Below, piece after piece: positions 1-15,200 of a DNA stretch of 64,000 nt. The stretch's first letter is position 1, and each line of letters opens with the position of its first letter. The DNA is from Enoplolaimus lenunculus. Lineage: Eukaryota; Nematoda; Enoplea; Enoplida; Thoracostomopsidae. Below the pieces are notes generated by a model. It saw only the letters and a list, made by a program, of their open reading frames with translations, made no database searches and had not been told where the DNA came from. A program made the translations under genes and the position numbers. The stretch covers positions 124,001-188,000 of the forward strand of contig JASANG010003123.1 in NCBI GenBank assembly GCA_030248215.1. Direction: 5' to 3'.

Positions 1-30
1 AAAACGTTCAAAACTGAAAAAACAACTTAC

Positions 31-276
31 CACCACGGTCCACCGAACTTTGAATCGATTGTTCCGCATCGTGTGGCGTTCCAACACCACCAACAGCTCC
101 CGAATCTGAGCTGCGCATTTCAGCAATCTGCGCGTCAACCAAGTTTGGTGCAGAAATTGCAGATGATGACCCAGCAGTCGATGAATTTAGAGCTGCTGGA
201 GATGCCCCGAACAACAAACTGCTGTTTGATCGCTCATCGTCTTCTTCATCCATCTCGTCATCATGTTCATTTGGTC
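31..276 (-). CDS. WDR62: WDR62 exon 24 (last exon in window)
   Basis: Acceptor gcttcag, donor gtaagt. Very acidic start ([15 protein letters not shown]), then Ser/Ala-rich sequence including [20 protein letters not shown]. The open frame needs an incoming phase 1, but exon 23 ends in phase 2, so either a small exon between 277 and 1029 has been missed or one boundary is different. Confidence 0.68.
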
Positions 277-3200
277 CTGAAGCCCATAATAAACTTTATA
301 TATTAGCAGCAAACATACTATTTTGTCTTCCATCATATCTACAAATATCATACTGGATGCGTCGGCGTAAGCATGAAGTCACTGTATTTTAAAACTACTT
401 TCGGTACCTAAATATTATCGGAAGCAAACTGACTAATAAACCGGCCACATTTATGTAAGAAACAGTTCGACTACGCCATACAGTATTTTAGCATCATAAG
501 AAGGTCATTTCAAACGTAAGTAGTTTGAGGTGACCAGCCAAAAAATTCCGGTTGCAACCCTGCACATCGATACAAAATTAAAAAATATTAAAACGCGTAG
601 TTTGTACACCATTAATAGCACTGTTATCAGCAAAAACATATTACAACATGACACAAGTAGTACGAAACTAGTTTGAATTTTCCTAGTCGAGACATCAAAA
701 TATCATTTAGCATTCGAGTATGAAAGTAACTTCATACCACAATAAGAGTCACTTCGACGATAACGTTGAGCCGAACGTAGCATTTGTGAGCGGTCGAGAA
801 CTTCAAATTCCCTAAAAATTTAACAGTATAACTATTGTACTTTCGAAACTTTACTTGCATGACCTCCAACAGACCAAAAGATAATATCTATAATGGCCCT
901 AAACATAATGCCTCACTTAAAACCAAATTTTAACCCATTAACCACAAAATAACTTTATTCTAAAGTGCCTGATTTCTCAGCAATACAAATTGCACAAGTC
1001 ACAGAAAATTAACTCCTACTAGAACTTACGGCAAATTTTCCTGTCCACCATCTGCTGGCTGACCAGGCGTATCGAGATAAATAACCGGAGGCGAGAGTGC
1101 ACTCTTTCGTTGATCACTGCCATTAACACGCGAACTTATATTCGAGAAATTGCTATTGTTATTAGCGTCGTCTGCAGAGTCAACTTCTAACAACATATTA
1201 ACGCTTGCTAAACTCCCAAAATGAGGCTGTTGTAAACTCGCAACAGGTGTCACACACGAGTCATTTGTTTGAATATCGGTTGTTGTTGCATTAATTGGAG
1301 TACTACTGCTTCCGTGCGGATAATCATAACTTAGCAATATCGTATCATTGTTGTTTGAGTCAAATCGTTGCTAAACAACAGTAAAAATAGGTCAAAAAAT
1401 TCTACTACAACAAAACATGAGAAACTTATAATTTTATGAGTATTAGTTTTTACAGAGTCTGATAAAAATGCTGCAATAATATTAAATTCGCTAAAATATA
1501 ATTCAGGTTTACCGACTCATGTTATAAGAATAAATTCAAAACAACTCACTAACGGGTCACTTTCTGTCGAAGGTGTACCTTGCATCCACGAAGTTTCTAA
1601 AGCATAAAAATAGTAAACAAGCACACCAGCATTTAATACATTCAAACAAACAGAATGAAGTATACTGGCTTCTCCACAGCGGGGGGGCGGGGGCCCACCA
1701 GCACTTTTCGAAATTTTCATTCCCCCCCGGGGAAAATTTTGCCGCCCCCGGAAAGGCCCCCCGGCGAATTTTCGGCCGCCCCCAGCAAATTTTTTGCTGG
1801 AGGCCCCCAGGACTTTTCTAAGCCAAAAATTTTCAATGTTAAAACATAAACACCTGGACTTTTTTTGAGGAAATTTTTTAAAAGCGTTACAAATACCGGT
1901 AGTAACTAGTACAATTCAATAATGAACTGAAAAAAGCACAATTATATAAAGACCGTTTCGGGGCATACAGCATTAGAAAGTACCTTGCAGCAGCAAGTTC
2001 AACCCGCCTGAGCCTTATGATAAACTGAAGCTGTGACTAATATATAAAATATATGTTAATCACAGTTTCAATTATAGATTATTTATATTTTATATAATTG
2101 TGCTTCTTTCAACTTCTGGTAAAGTTGTCAGTAATATTAGTTAAAATTATTGTTATTAGCGTTTGGGGGGAATTTTTGTCAGGTAGAGCGATGAGTAATC
2201 TTCAGTTGAGTTGGAAACACGATCTAGAATAAAAAAATGGTCCAAAAAGTCGGCTTGCAAAATTTTAAGCCTGCCCCCAGGACCCCCCAGATCATCTGGG
2301 GGCCCCCAGGAAAACTACTGCCCCCCAGCAAAATTAGCTGCCGCCCTGGAAACTCCTCAGGGGGCCCAGGAAACGCCCTCCCGGCGGAAGTTTTCAAGCT
2401 GTGGAGAAGCCAGGTATATGTTTAGGTATATGTTTAATTTCTACATATAAAACATAAAAAATATGGCTTTTAAAAAACAGTACGATTCGTCATAGCTAGG
2501 ATATTACGAAAAACTACGGTTAGTTGACAGTATTTTTTCACACAAAAATTGTGTAAAATTAGCAAAAAGTATTATAAGCACATTCACAGAGATATCTGCA
2601 TGTATGTTGGAAACAAATATCATAGACTCTTGGTTACACATTCTCAGTCCTCATAATGCAATCAAACAAATTACCATTTGCCGCAGCCATTGCAAGCGAA
2701 ACATCGCCGGCGTATGTCTTGGCCCATTTACCACGCGGCTGAATGACCACAGGAGAATGATTGGCGATAAATTGTTCCGATGCTGTGCCCGGAGATGCGA
2801 TCGCTTCTGCATTGATTTCATTTTCAGAATACTAAAATAACCAGAACGCAAAATAATAGTAACAGAACAAAAAAGATTACATAATGAGATCTGAAATGGC
2901 CGTCGCAAATAATCATGCCATATATATCGTTAGTTTAACAGTCATTTTCACCGTTATGTAAAACGTCTGGAACCTCATTTAATTATGTACAAATATACAT
3001 TAGAGGCACTGGCGTATCCAAGGGAGGATGCGCCTGAGCTAAGGCCCCAACAAGGATCAAAACCAAAATTTTGTATTAAGATTTAGCATTGAAATAGCAT
3101 TTCGCTTGCTCCCCATCTTTCCCACTTGCACCGTAAACTTAAGCTTCAGTCAGAGCTATGAAACAACCGACATTAAAAGAGCGCATATTTAATGGACATA

Positions 3201-6200
3201 CTATCATATTGGCCCCTAATGAGGGCCTGTTCTTTAAGTTTAAGCCTCTGTGTTACGAAGTCCCATGGTCTTTCTATCAATCACCCAGCAAGAAGGTTTT
3301 TATAATTGACAGGGACGTCGGCCTTGAGCTTCTTTTTAAATGTCCATCGATGACAAAACGACAAATGCTATGCCCCGGAAAAAACCGGCCACGATCCTTA
3401 CTATATCCTTCCAAAATTACGAACAGAAATATCTTACCGCTCCCCGCGCCCACATGGGTAATTCAGTAGTTCGATCTAGATCGCCGCTCGGTGACGCCGT
3501 ATCTGCCATCACTGGAGCGATAGGATCAACATGACCATAGCTTTGACTTGTAGCAACGTTTTCTTCAGTATTCGCTTCATCATCATCTCCGTCAATCGAC
3601 AACAAATCGTCATTCATGTCGCCGTCGCCAACGGAAGAATTTCCATCACCACTAAAACTACAAAAATTAATTATTGAAATTACCTAGATAAACAGTTAAA
3701 ACTCTAATAAACCTCAAAAATTAGAAACCATTTTCTCTTATATAAACCACGCCAGTTTATCCGCATACCTTTTCAGCTTCGGCTTTGGCAAAAAAAATTT
3801 CATCCCAATCGACCCTAACAATTAGCAAGAGGCCAGTTGAGAGTCCAACTCATTAATGAATTGATCGGATACCATGCCGAAGAGTATCAGGCTAAATTTC
3901 TAAGGCTTTTAACGTATTATATTAATCAGGAAATAACTTTTCAAACTGATGCTTTTATGATCTTAAACTGTTCTCGAAATATATCACCCGAACTTTCCAA
4001 CGGTATAGTATTAGAATTCTCGCTATATTATTTCTTTATATCATTTTGGTCGCTATTTAGTTGTTGTTTTTCCGTTATTTTTACGCAGATCACGCCTGTT
4101 TAAGGGCGAACCGGAAACTCTAACATGAAATACAGTTGTTACTGCAAAGCTGGCAGAAACTTCAAATATTCACCGTACTGCTTATAAAAACCCTTCCAAG
4201 TTATTTAACCGATAGCCTACTGAAACCATGTTGAACGGAACCATGTACTCAAACAAATAATTTATCAAAAAGACAAAGAATTATAACTCACTAACCCGGA
4301 CAGTCCATCTGCACTTGATCGTGATCGGCGTTTGCTTGGCCGTAAAACTGAACTTTCAACTAAACCAGCACCATCGTTTCGTTTTGACAACATCCGCTGA
4401 GATAATTCGCAGCTTAAACGCCAAACGAAAATGCACCTGAAACAAAAACACTGTAACTCAGACTTATATTGTATTATGTTTGCGCAAACAACTCGCTGCT
4501 ATATAATACTTTGGCTTAATTGCATGAGATCCACCACTGAGCATGCCTAAGCTTACAAACCGGTTTGGCACCAATAATGGGTCCTATAAATCCTGTGCAT
4601 ATTATGCCCTAACGTTTCATTACGGTTTCAAACAGACGAATTCTGAGAGCTTCGGAATTGAAATTCCACCTAAGAGCACGTACGTTTTTTGTCCAAACTA
4701 TAAAAACGTTTTCATGCCTTCGGGAAAAATCGGACGACCTACCCACAACTTGTGATGAGTCCTCTTGTCAGAAAAAACACTGGTGCCCTTACCCATCACC
4801 AGACACTGTGATAAGATGTCGGCAGTCGCTTGTGAACGTCAAACCAGTGACAACTTCAGAATGACCAGACATTGTCGCTACACATTCTGTTGTTGAAACA
4901 TCAAAAATTGACGTTACTTTGTCAGTACACGCGGTTGCAGTAAAAATTCCAGACTCGTCCAAGTTCATCTAAAATATAGCAACAAAAGTTTAATACACTA
5001 ACACCAATGCAAGTCAAGTAAGCCATACAGAGCACTATAAAAACACTTTTATCTAAACGTAATTTATTAAAAATATTGCAGCACTTGGCTATGAACAAGT
5101 TTTCTTCTAAAATTAACTGTTGATTACAACAACAATACAAAATTTCCAGAACGAGTCTAAAATATAAAACTTGGGCACCTTTGTCAAAGTTCCATCATCG
5201 CCCAGTGATCCGCGACACACCTTTCGTTGCTTTCCAGTTCCCAAGTTAAATATTCTAAAATATTATAATAAACAAAAAAAGACAATGTAATTAGACGCAA
5301 TACTAAAATCAATGATAGCATAAACAACGCCCTTAACATATCCACAGTTAACATGATTGAAGTTAGTGATACCCTTATTATGCTGCCTTACCTTATCTGC
5401 CTATCTTGACAAGCAGTATACAAATTTTTCTGAAAAGTATCGATCACCATATCGTGCAGCGTGTGTTTGGTCACTATGTGATGCTTTCGAGTGACTTTCA
5501 AATCTCGTTCCTGAAAATAATATCGACTTAATAAGGAACTACAGCGTTTCCTTCCTATTGTGACTACCGGAGCTGTACAATAACTTCCAAAACTAGGTAG
5601 CACGACAATTCACCTGAATTAAGTACACAAACAACTACTCCATCGGTAGTTCTAATTCTGAGGGACTTCAAATCGTTATGTAAGAAATAGGGTAACATTC
5701 CAGGTCCAAAACCTAATTTTTCGAAACGTTGAGCACATTAAGCCTCAAAAATAATGGTGTTTAAGTTTAGTTCAAGCGGAACAAATTTTCGCACACATGA
5801 ATATTATTTTCATACACGCCCAAAATTTGGCAAGCCATGGCCTAAACCAGTACAAATACATTATTCATCACCAACATGATTGCTCACCAGACCAACTTCT
5901 CGATAAACAATGCTTTTATCAGCGCCGCACGACAACAAATGCAACGCTTCGTCAATGGATGCAAACCGCACAGAAGTAATTGATCCTGAATGATCATCGA
6001 TTGTTGCAATATGTTCGTATTTGGTTGCATCGAATATATGAATCAACCGGTCACGTGATGCCGACACCAGCAAGTGTGCTGACGTTGCTGAAGCTGTAAT
6101 AAAATTGCTAATGTTGGCCCATGTTACTTACTTTTACAGTCCTTCAGTTTTATGCTGATACTGCAAAACAGTACGCTTAGATTTAGTCTATTATTTTCTG

Positions 6201-9200
6201 CTTAGGCTTGGGCTTACACTTTTTTCAACGCTTAGGCTTGGGCGTACACTTTTTCAACGCTTAGGTTTATGCTTGAGATATACTTAAACCATAGATGCTC
6301 TATAAGTAACATTGGTACAAAAAGTTACCATGTTTATCAAAAATTAAAGTCTCTACTGTAACTTGATTTTGAAATAAAATGCTGGCATTCACTTACAGTT
6401 AAAGAATGTAGACGTTTCGCAGCACTTTATGAAAGGTGCAGTACTGAAGACACCAGCGGTTATGGTGGTTGCATTGGGAATATGAATAAGTAACAACACA
6501 GCGGGCAGAACTGCAACTTAAACACTGGTTCCGAAATTCTATTGCTACAAACATTGAATATTAAGGTATAAATAAAAATTTAACATATGCATTGGGGTAG
6601 AAATAATCTGGCTGACCCCACTGTACACTTACACCATTCAGGATTAGAATAATCAAGACACATAATTTCACCGTCATGAGCTTCAAGATTCATCAGATAT
6701 CGATATGTTGCGAGATCATAAACGCTGAAAAGAAAAAAACTCGAAACCACAGTTTGTCGGCGGATTACATTTCAGCAAATCTATCGAAAGAGATTCATTA
6801 AAAGAGAAACCAAGCGAAGTTTACTTCAATATAATATTATAATTCTGGCTTCTTCATCTTCCCGTTTTTGTGGGGGCCTGCTCGCGTTAAACTTGGGGCA
6901 AAACCTGGGTATACTTCCCTCGAAGAGCGTCACGCCCCCGATTTCTCCTACTTACATGGCAGTTTTCAGTTTGTAAATGCAAGAGTTCGTCAGTTTGAAA
7001 GGCGACAAACACACGCATTCGAGAACACCAGCTCAGATTATAAAAAACCTAACACGACGTTAACTGTTAAATACGCACGCGATACCATGCACACTAACCG
7101 AAGATTTCCACAACGATCGCCTGCAGCCAAATGAGATCCGTCCGGGCTCACACAAACACACCGGATCCCGTTTGTTCCACTTCCAATCGCCGTTAAATTC
7201 GCTGTACTTCCGCTGCCGCCACCTCCTTCCGCTATATCTGATTTCAAAAGAGCCGACGCGGGTTGTGCAGCTGCAAACAAGTGAAGAAACAGTAAACAAC
7301 AGTGTGACAATGAAATAACAACAAGCGTTTACATTAAAATAGGAAGGGGGCTCGTAGAGTGTGCATACTATACAGAATCATTACATCTGCAAATACCGGC
7401 AAGTAAGCCTAAAGTAATTGATGAAGCGCTATCTTGTTGAAGAGCTGTTACCCCAATTACATTTACGTTTACAAACAATAATTATCGATTTTGGACAAAA
7501 AGGTTCATCGCAAAGCAAACGCGATATTGATAATGTAACATTTAAAAAAGATTCTCCGTTGCATGAAAATTGTCTGTGAAATCAAAAAAGTCTATAAATT
7601 AAATAAGACGGTAACATTTATAACAAAAATAAATAAAAATGTATACAAAAATTATAGATCATTGAATCTCGTGTAATCAGTGACAGTCTCAGCACCATGT
7701 GATTTGTGGCAACACCTCCCCTCACCATGCCCTATCCATACAATACATATTCATATAATTCAGAAACGTGAATTTTAAAAACATGTAACCGATTATCTTG
7801 TCCCTACTTGAATTTGCAGCATTGTCACATAAATACTGCAGTCCTTGATCGGTGTACAAGATCTTGAGAAGTTCCTAAAACACAAACAAACTGTAAGTAA
7901 TTTTCGCTCAGATCATATGCTGACGCATAGAACTGTAGAATGAATAAAATCAATACTTAAACCTACCATCTGCCATATAAAAGTGGCAAGTTGAGTATTA
8001 ACAAAGTGTTTGTTATCATAACACAAGTTTTTATCAAAACTACAAGCGTCGGTAGTCCGAACCGCAACGCAACTTTTTATCAAAACTACAAGCGTCGGTA
8101 GTCCGAACCGCAACGCAACCGGAATTAAAACATCTTCGAAAACGAATTATGTAATATATTTTATTTAATCTATAGAATACTAGAATATAAAACATAGAAT
8201 TAAGTAATTACTAGGAACTTACAAGCACGGTTCACCCGCACAATACTGTCAAGCGCTTAGCCAAAATTTTTTACAAAAAGAGGGCAGGGAACAATTACAG
8301 ATGGGGCAAAAATGTTTTAAAATATTCCTTTACTGCTGTTGATGTGCCTTCAACAGCGGTGAAATTTTTCGAATTCTAAATTCGAATTGTGGGCAAAAAT
8401 GTTTCTTAAAACATTCCTTTACTGCTGTGATAAATTTTGCGACCGAGTGAGATGACCAAGATTGTTGTAAAAGGGGCGAGCCATGCAGTTGCAACCCGGG
8501 AATACTTTAAGCACAATGCTATTGAACATTTCCTATAATATTATGTTGCCGACCAGTTACAAGTACCTGGCTAAAAATATTTCCTTGAAGCACAGCTGTT
8601 GATGTGCCTTCAACAGCGGTAAAATTTTCCAAATTCCAAATTCGAATTGTATCATCGCTGCCGCAAGTAATAAACGATCCTGCTGGCACAGGTGCCACAG
8701 ATTCGGCAGATTGCGAAGGATACATCTAAAATATAAATGGCATGTAAAACATGTTGCGATGTTTTCAAACGGGGTTAACAGTTGCGGTAAGGTAAAAAGA
8801 TCTGAACTGTAGCCTGATTTACAAAGTTCAAATCGCTCTTATGATAAGCGAGCAACACTTAGTTATAGTGGTCTACAAGTCACTTAGGTATAGTGGTCTA
8901 CACGGTCTATCTGAGAATCGTACGATGAATCAGAGCGCAAATGCTAAAATTGCGGTTGACTTCTCGATCGGCTTGCTCGAGAGCATTTTCCAATCGCGCG
9001 GCCTCACGCATCACGCATTTCTGGATCCGTCACTGGTGAAGCAACGTTCATTTCGAACCAATGCCGTCCATCACCGTTCAATATCCCACGAACGAGAAAT
9101 ATTTTGACGTGTGGCGTAACAAGGTGCCACACGACAATCATAGCGCCACCGTTGCAATCTGAACGCAATGTAAAAAATCCTTTACGCTGGGTGTACAATT

Positions 9201-12200
9201 TCAACAATGTACCTTACCTCTATGCCCCATACTGTGGAACTGTGAAACAAAAACGAAGATATTTTGCCGACGCGTCCCAAGTCTGATACATCCCATTGAT
9301 ATATACTTCGGTCGTTGTAGATACAAGTAAGCTGAAAGTGATCAAAACAACAACATTAAGGTTTTTAGCCAAACTTTATTTATCATATGTTAACAAACAT
9401 ATTATCGAATTGTATTTAAAACAATGTGAACTTTGCTTATAAAAAGGTTAGCAAAATAACCGAACTGAAGATAGGCGGATGTCGGTATTCGCCTATAAGA
9501 AACCTTTTTAGCCAACTGGTTGATAGGTGCCACAGCCTGCGTGCAACCGGAATTTAAAGATATCAGGAGCGAAACAGGAACCGAAAAGAAAAATAACACC
9601 GGATATTTATTGGCACAGGATAGAAAAACTGTTACCGAAAAAAGGACAAATTCACTTAAAATTTTACTAACATACGGCGTTTTCAGTATTTGTCATCAAA
9701 TATGTTTACGCAATGCTTTGTTGCTTAAATGAAAACATTAAACAGCAGTTTCAAAGAAATATTCGAACATTCTAGATTTCATTTTCTTCGTGCTCGTACT
9801 AGCTCAAATAATAGAAGTAATTCGCCAAAGAAGTTCAACAGAACTTTAAATTTTGCAACTCAAAATTATCAACACCAAAAATGTCGGAAAATCCGGTGAA
9901 ATAATACCACTTTCATACCGTAGCCGAATAGTTGGGTAGTAGAAAATACCTATTTCCATACCTGGAACAGGCATTCCAGCTGCACCAGTTCTATAGACAT
10001 TTGAAAAATACGGCTAGTCAATAAATCAACAAACTAAAACTGGACTCACTGTTCGATGGTTCGCATCGTAGCAGAGCGCAATTGCATTCGGATATCGTGG
10101 AGATTTCGGCGGGGATGGCAGATTGCTGAAAATTTCAAAAACAGGAAAATCAAGAAGAATCAATACTATGTTCATTGAACAAAAAGTTACAAACTCATAG
10201 GCAGAACTGTATTAGTTAAAAAATAAATTCAGAACAGAAATTTTGTGCACGATTAAACTGGAGCACCCACTTTGTACAGTGCTTTTAACAAAACGGTGTG
10301 ATAAACAAACTTTCCAGTACGGGTCACAGACCTAAATTTTTTCTGTTTAAATAAAAATCATCTCTTGTCCATAACAAAGAATTTGCAATATTTAAAATAC
10401 ATCCACATAGATAGGACTCGGAATTTCTCAAAGCCAAAACCTGGACCAGGATCCAGAATTTCTCTAAGCCAATTCGGTGAAAATAATCGTAATAACCAGA
10501 GTACCCTAAATTCTAAATCCTTACGTCGGACTAATTGCAGCTGAAATATCAAATCCAAGATGATGTGGATGTGGGAGCGTAGCAACATATCGAAGCGATT
10601 CACCGTGAAATACCCGAATAACGCCATTAGCACCGCCAACAAACACCAAATCGTCACTGCATGCTAATGCGTAGCTTGCTTGACACTAGAATTAAAAAAA
10701 CAAGCTCCGAAAAACTCAAACATCTGCAACACACAAGTGTACGACCTGTTAACCACAAGAGCAACGTTCTCAAGTTTGCGTACATAAAACAACCGGCAGT
10801 AACCCGTTTCAATTTTATACAAATGAATTACAGGCGCTGTTCTCAAAACCTCCACAAAATCGGTTCGAATCAAACACAAAGAAAGACTGCGTAAATATTC
10901 TATGGTCGCAACTTACGGTTTCACAAGTTATACAACATCTATCACCACCAACTGGCGGTATGTCTGTGTATAACCAGTTGTTGAAAATATAAAACAAAAT
11001 TTAGCCATATATTACATCAATTACCCAAAAGATGCTCTCAACCTAGAAATTAAAGCCGAACAAACCACATACATTCTACAATTTGCTAATTTTTATACTT
11101 TGTCAAAAAAAACCAAAAATTAGGCTTTTGCACTCATCTGCGCACGAATATTATCTATTTCAAAAACAGTATAACCAACAACATACAATAGAAAAGGCAA
11201 CGCAGAATTCTGCCGTACATGTCATTAGTGTTTGAAAAATATGTTACTAACTACATTTTTAAACTTTCAAAAAAGCAAAATTTCAGTAAGAGATTGTGCT
11301 CATCTGAACACGAATATAAAGTAAAAAACAATGTTTTTTCACTAACTTTAACATCGACATGTTTACTGATAAGCCTGCGCGAATCAAATATACACAGCTT
11401 GCTCGATCGCGTTATTGCATACGTGTTGTCTGCATTGCGTCCGCTGCCACATACCACATCGCAAAAATAATTGCTGCGCTGTTCAGCAAGGATTGCAGAA
11501 CGTCCGGACAAAGGCACAGTATCTTGAAACTGAAAGCATACAAAAAATCCGCAAATCTATTCCAATAAAGCTGGAACGCCAATAATACGTCATCTCAAGG
11601 TAGTAAACCAGCAAATTGCATAGAAATCCGAATAGCATCGGCAAAGATACCGCAAATTGATTTTTGCAAAAATAACAGAAGATAAAACTACACGAATAAT
11701 TTTGGTTATACTCCACAAAAATTTAGGCCACAACCAGGGTGCAACCGGAATTCCGGTTCCGGTATTTTTTCACCTTCCGGTTCCGGTTCCGGTAAATTTT
11801 TACCGGATTTAAAAATTCCGGTATTATAATTTGGCCGTTTTCTTAACTTTGCTAATTTTTAAGAATCTCTTTTGAAAGCCACTTGTACTCCGAATATAAG
11901 CCATTAATGGTGGATTTCACTTCATTCGATGATGAAAATCTAAAATACAACAAATAAAATAAATACCTATGTTCGACTAAGGTTATTTCACAAATAATAG
12001 AGCGAAAAATAAGATTAAAATGAAATTTTTGGTGAAATGCATTTTTCACTTTCCGGTTCCGGTTCCGGTAAAATTTTCAAATTCCGGTTCCGGTTCCGGT
12101 AAATTGTAATTCCGGTTGCACCCTGGCCACAAGCAAGAATTTTTAGCAGAAAGGCAAAAATATTTTTAAAGTAACAAGAAAATTTTCCTAACATGAAATT

Positions 12201-15200
12201 TTTAAATGCAACTGAAATTTTTAGCTGCAGCGACAAAGAAATTCGTACGGCAAACGGCGCCCACTCCTGTAGTTGCAGTCCTGCAAAAAAGTCTACAAGT
12301 TTTTAGCCACTATGCTATTCAGTTGTGTTCTGAACATTCGTAAGTTTTGTTCGGGGGAGTACACTAGGTGTACCGATCATAATTTCGTGCTGCTTTTAGA
12401 GTATCGTGCAGTACCAACTACAAAACTTTTACACAGTTGCGAAATTTCGGGAAGCCAAGCCCTCGACCAACCAGGGTACGTCTATGAATTTGTTCACAGC
12501 CAACTTACTTTTGGGGAAACTTTGTTTCGTTCAAGATACCAAAATTTAACGTGTCGAACGCCAACTGTTACAAAATAATTTCCTGATTCCGAAAATGAGA
12601 TTGCTGTAACCTGGAAAATGACAAAAAAGGTCTACAGTATAGAACATTTCTCCTAATAAACGTGCAAATAACTCACCATAATAATTATAGTCTTAAATGA
12701 ATGCAATATATGAAACATTTCTGACATAATTATTCCTCTTCAGCCAGCCTATGTTACTGAAAATAATCTGACAGACAAAAAACAGTTGTGTTAAAAATTA
12801 AAGTTAAAAAACTGGGAAATAATCAAACCAATTTTAAGCGCAAACGCCCCTTTGTTGTATAAATTAAACATGTGTCATACACTGTGTGGCGTAGTACGCC
12901 AATTACCATCCAGAGACCTACGGCATTTCACGTACGTTGCCTCGCAATGACAGACGGCGCCGTAGGACCAGCATAGCTCCACCCTCACTCAACATTCTAT
13001 TCCAATATAAAATAACTTACTTTATTTGACACTTTGTTCGATGCGACTTTTGCGCTCGTTTTCCAATTCCATACATTAATCGCTAAATCAAATTCGTTCC
13101 CGACGCTTACCAAATATTTCATATTCGGAGAAAATGCCTGATATAAAAAATAGCGCACCTCCGAAGTAAGTAAACAACAAACTCCTCCGAATAATACACT
13201 ATGCGATACAGCGTACTTTACTGCGAGTCTGGAGGTCTAGCCCTCTCTAATCCATAAGCCAAGAAACGTTTTGCGAATGTTGCAAAGGGCATTAAAACTA
13301 GATTACGTCTAGCTTCTCGATCGCGCCCGTTTGTTCACAATACTTTACACTCACAGAGTAAGGGTGGATATGGAGGATCTTACGATCACATAGCTCTTTT
13401 AAACCGACCTAAAACTTGAATTTTTCATAATTTTAAAATCCTGTCAGTCAAGCTTTTCACTCGTTCATCTTGCTATCCTTTCAAAATTCATAATTTACTG
13501 TAACTTTTAGCTGTCTAGACCCTTCCCAACTGAAAACTCTGACTACGCACTTGCAACGATCGCAATAATTTTGTAAGAAATCAATCTCAAAAGCACTTGG
13601 TAATAAAACGACTCTATTCATGTTAACTTTTACTCGAAAAACCGGAAGAAAATCAGAACACCCTTTTAACGACCGCTTACCACACACGCAACAGCATGCT
13701 TGTGTCCGAGAAACTCAGAAACCATTGCTCTCTCTTGAATATCCCATACACGCACTGCAGGTTGATGACCACTCTAAAAACATCAACAATAGTGTCCGGT
13801 AAAGAACACAACATATCAACAGTAATTCGAATGGACGCTACCAAAAGACTAGTACAAATCACTCAAATTATAACCACCACAACGTGAAATTTGCAATTAT
13901 TCTGTATCTTTCACTTAATTTTGTTGAAATTAATCATTATTTAAAATGAAAGAAATATTATCATTTATGTCCAGTTATTCACAGATAATCAAATTACATA
14001 CCTCTCCAGTAGCCAGATACCGTCCGTCATTTGAATAAGCAATACATGTTATTGTTTTCTTGCACGTGTTAATAATGTGCGTTTGCCGATTTTTGCGACT
14101 GCTGTACAGCACAACGGTGCATCTAAACAGTTAAACAATAAACAGTGTTGATACAAATATAACATCGTTGCCTAAACTGTTTTAGTCGACAAATACGTGT
14201 GAAGAAACTGAACAATTTTAATCTCTAAGCCTTGATTTTAGTTTTCATCGCGCTTACCGATTAAAGTTGCAGGGATCGACCGGATATTAATTTTACCGGA
14301 ACCACAGCCGGATGTCAATTGTTGTACCGGAACCGGATGTTAACCGGATGGGTATAAATTTGTACACTGTTGAATGTATTTAAATCGTGCAAAAATATGT
14401 ATTTGTGTATTTAAGATTGGTTTTTAATTTGGATTTTTCATTCCATGTCAGTGTCCACTCTTGACTTGTTCGAAATTGCAGTTGCTGCAAAATATCTAGT
14501 ATTTCGACATGTAAAAAGCAGTTTTATGATACTTGGAACCACAACCGCAAATATCCGATAGGTTTATACAGGATGCCGGAACCGGATACGGATGTCGCTT
14601 TTGCCGGATATTAAACCGAAACCGGATTTCGGTCGATCCCTGCCCCGGGGTCCGAATTTCTACCGGTGAAGGAGCCTGGACCTACGGTCCCAGTAGTAAT
14701 GGGGCCTGTGAATATTTCTGAAAGAAAATCGTTCATGCTGGACAAACATGCTTGGTTGCGAAATAAAACGCTGAGTAGAAACGATGTTATACTATAACGA
14801 AAAATACAATATACCACTTTAAGTATTATAAAATTTGTGCATGATCGTAACGCCATCTTGTTATTCAACTCTTGAAGACACATTTAGTCAGCGAAAGATT
14901 GCAATTAAACTATGGCAGCAGTTAAGCGTCCATTATAGATTATTGCAGTAGCTGCTCTGATACAACTTCTTCCGGATATTCAACCGTTAACAAAAATTGT
15001 TTACGCGTCATATTGGGCACTAGCAGAGTTCCAACAGGATCTACGTTCAATCGTAACATGAACCGGGTTTTCAAATAATTTTCATCAACGAATGACTGTT
15101 GGACTTTTTAGAAAACTTGCCAAAATATGGCTTAAGCAAATTTTCAGCTGTTTTATCATCAAGTTTTGCGAAAACATATGCGAAGCAGATTATTAATGAA

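Noticed and set aside
12273-12578. 101-codon plus-strand frame
   Set aside because: Largely antisense to WDR62 exon 6, which has far better support.
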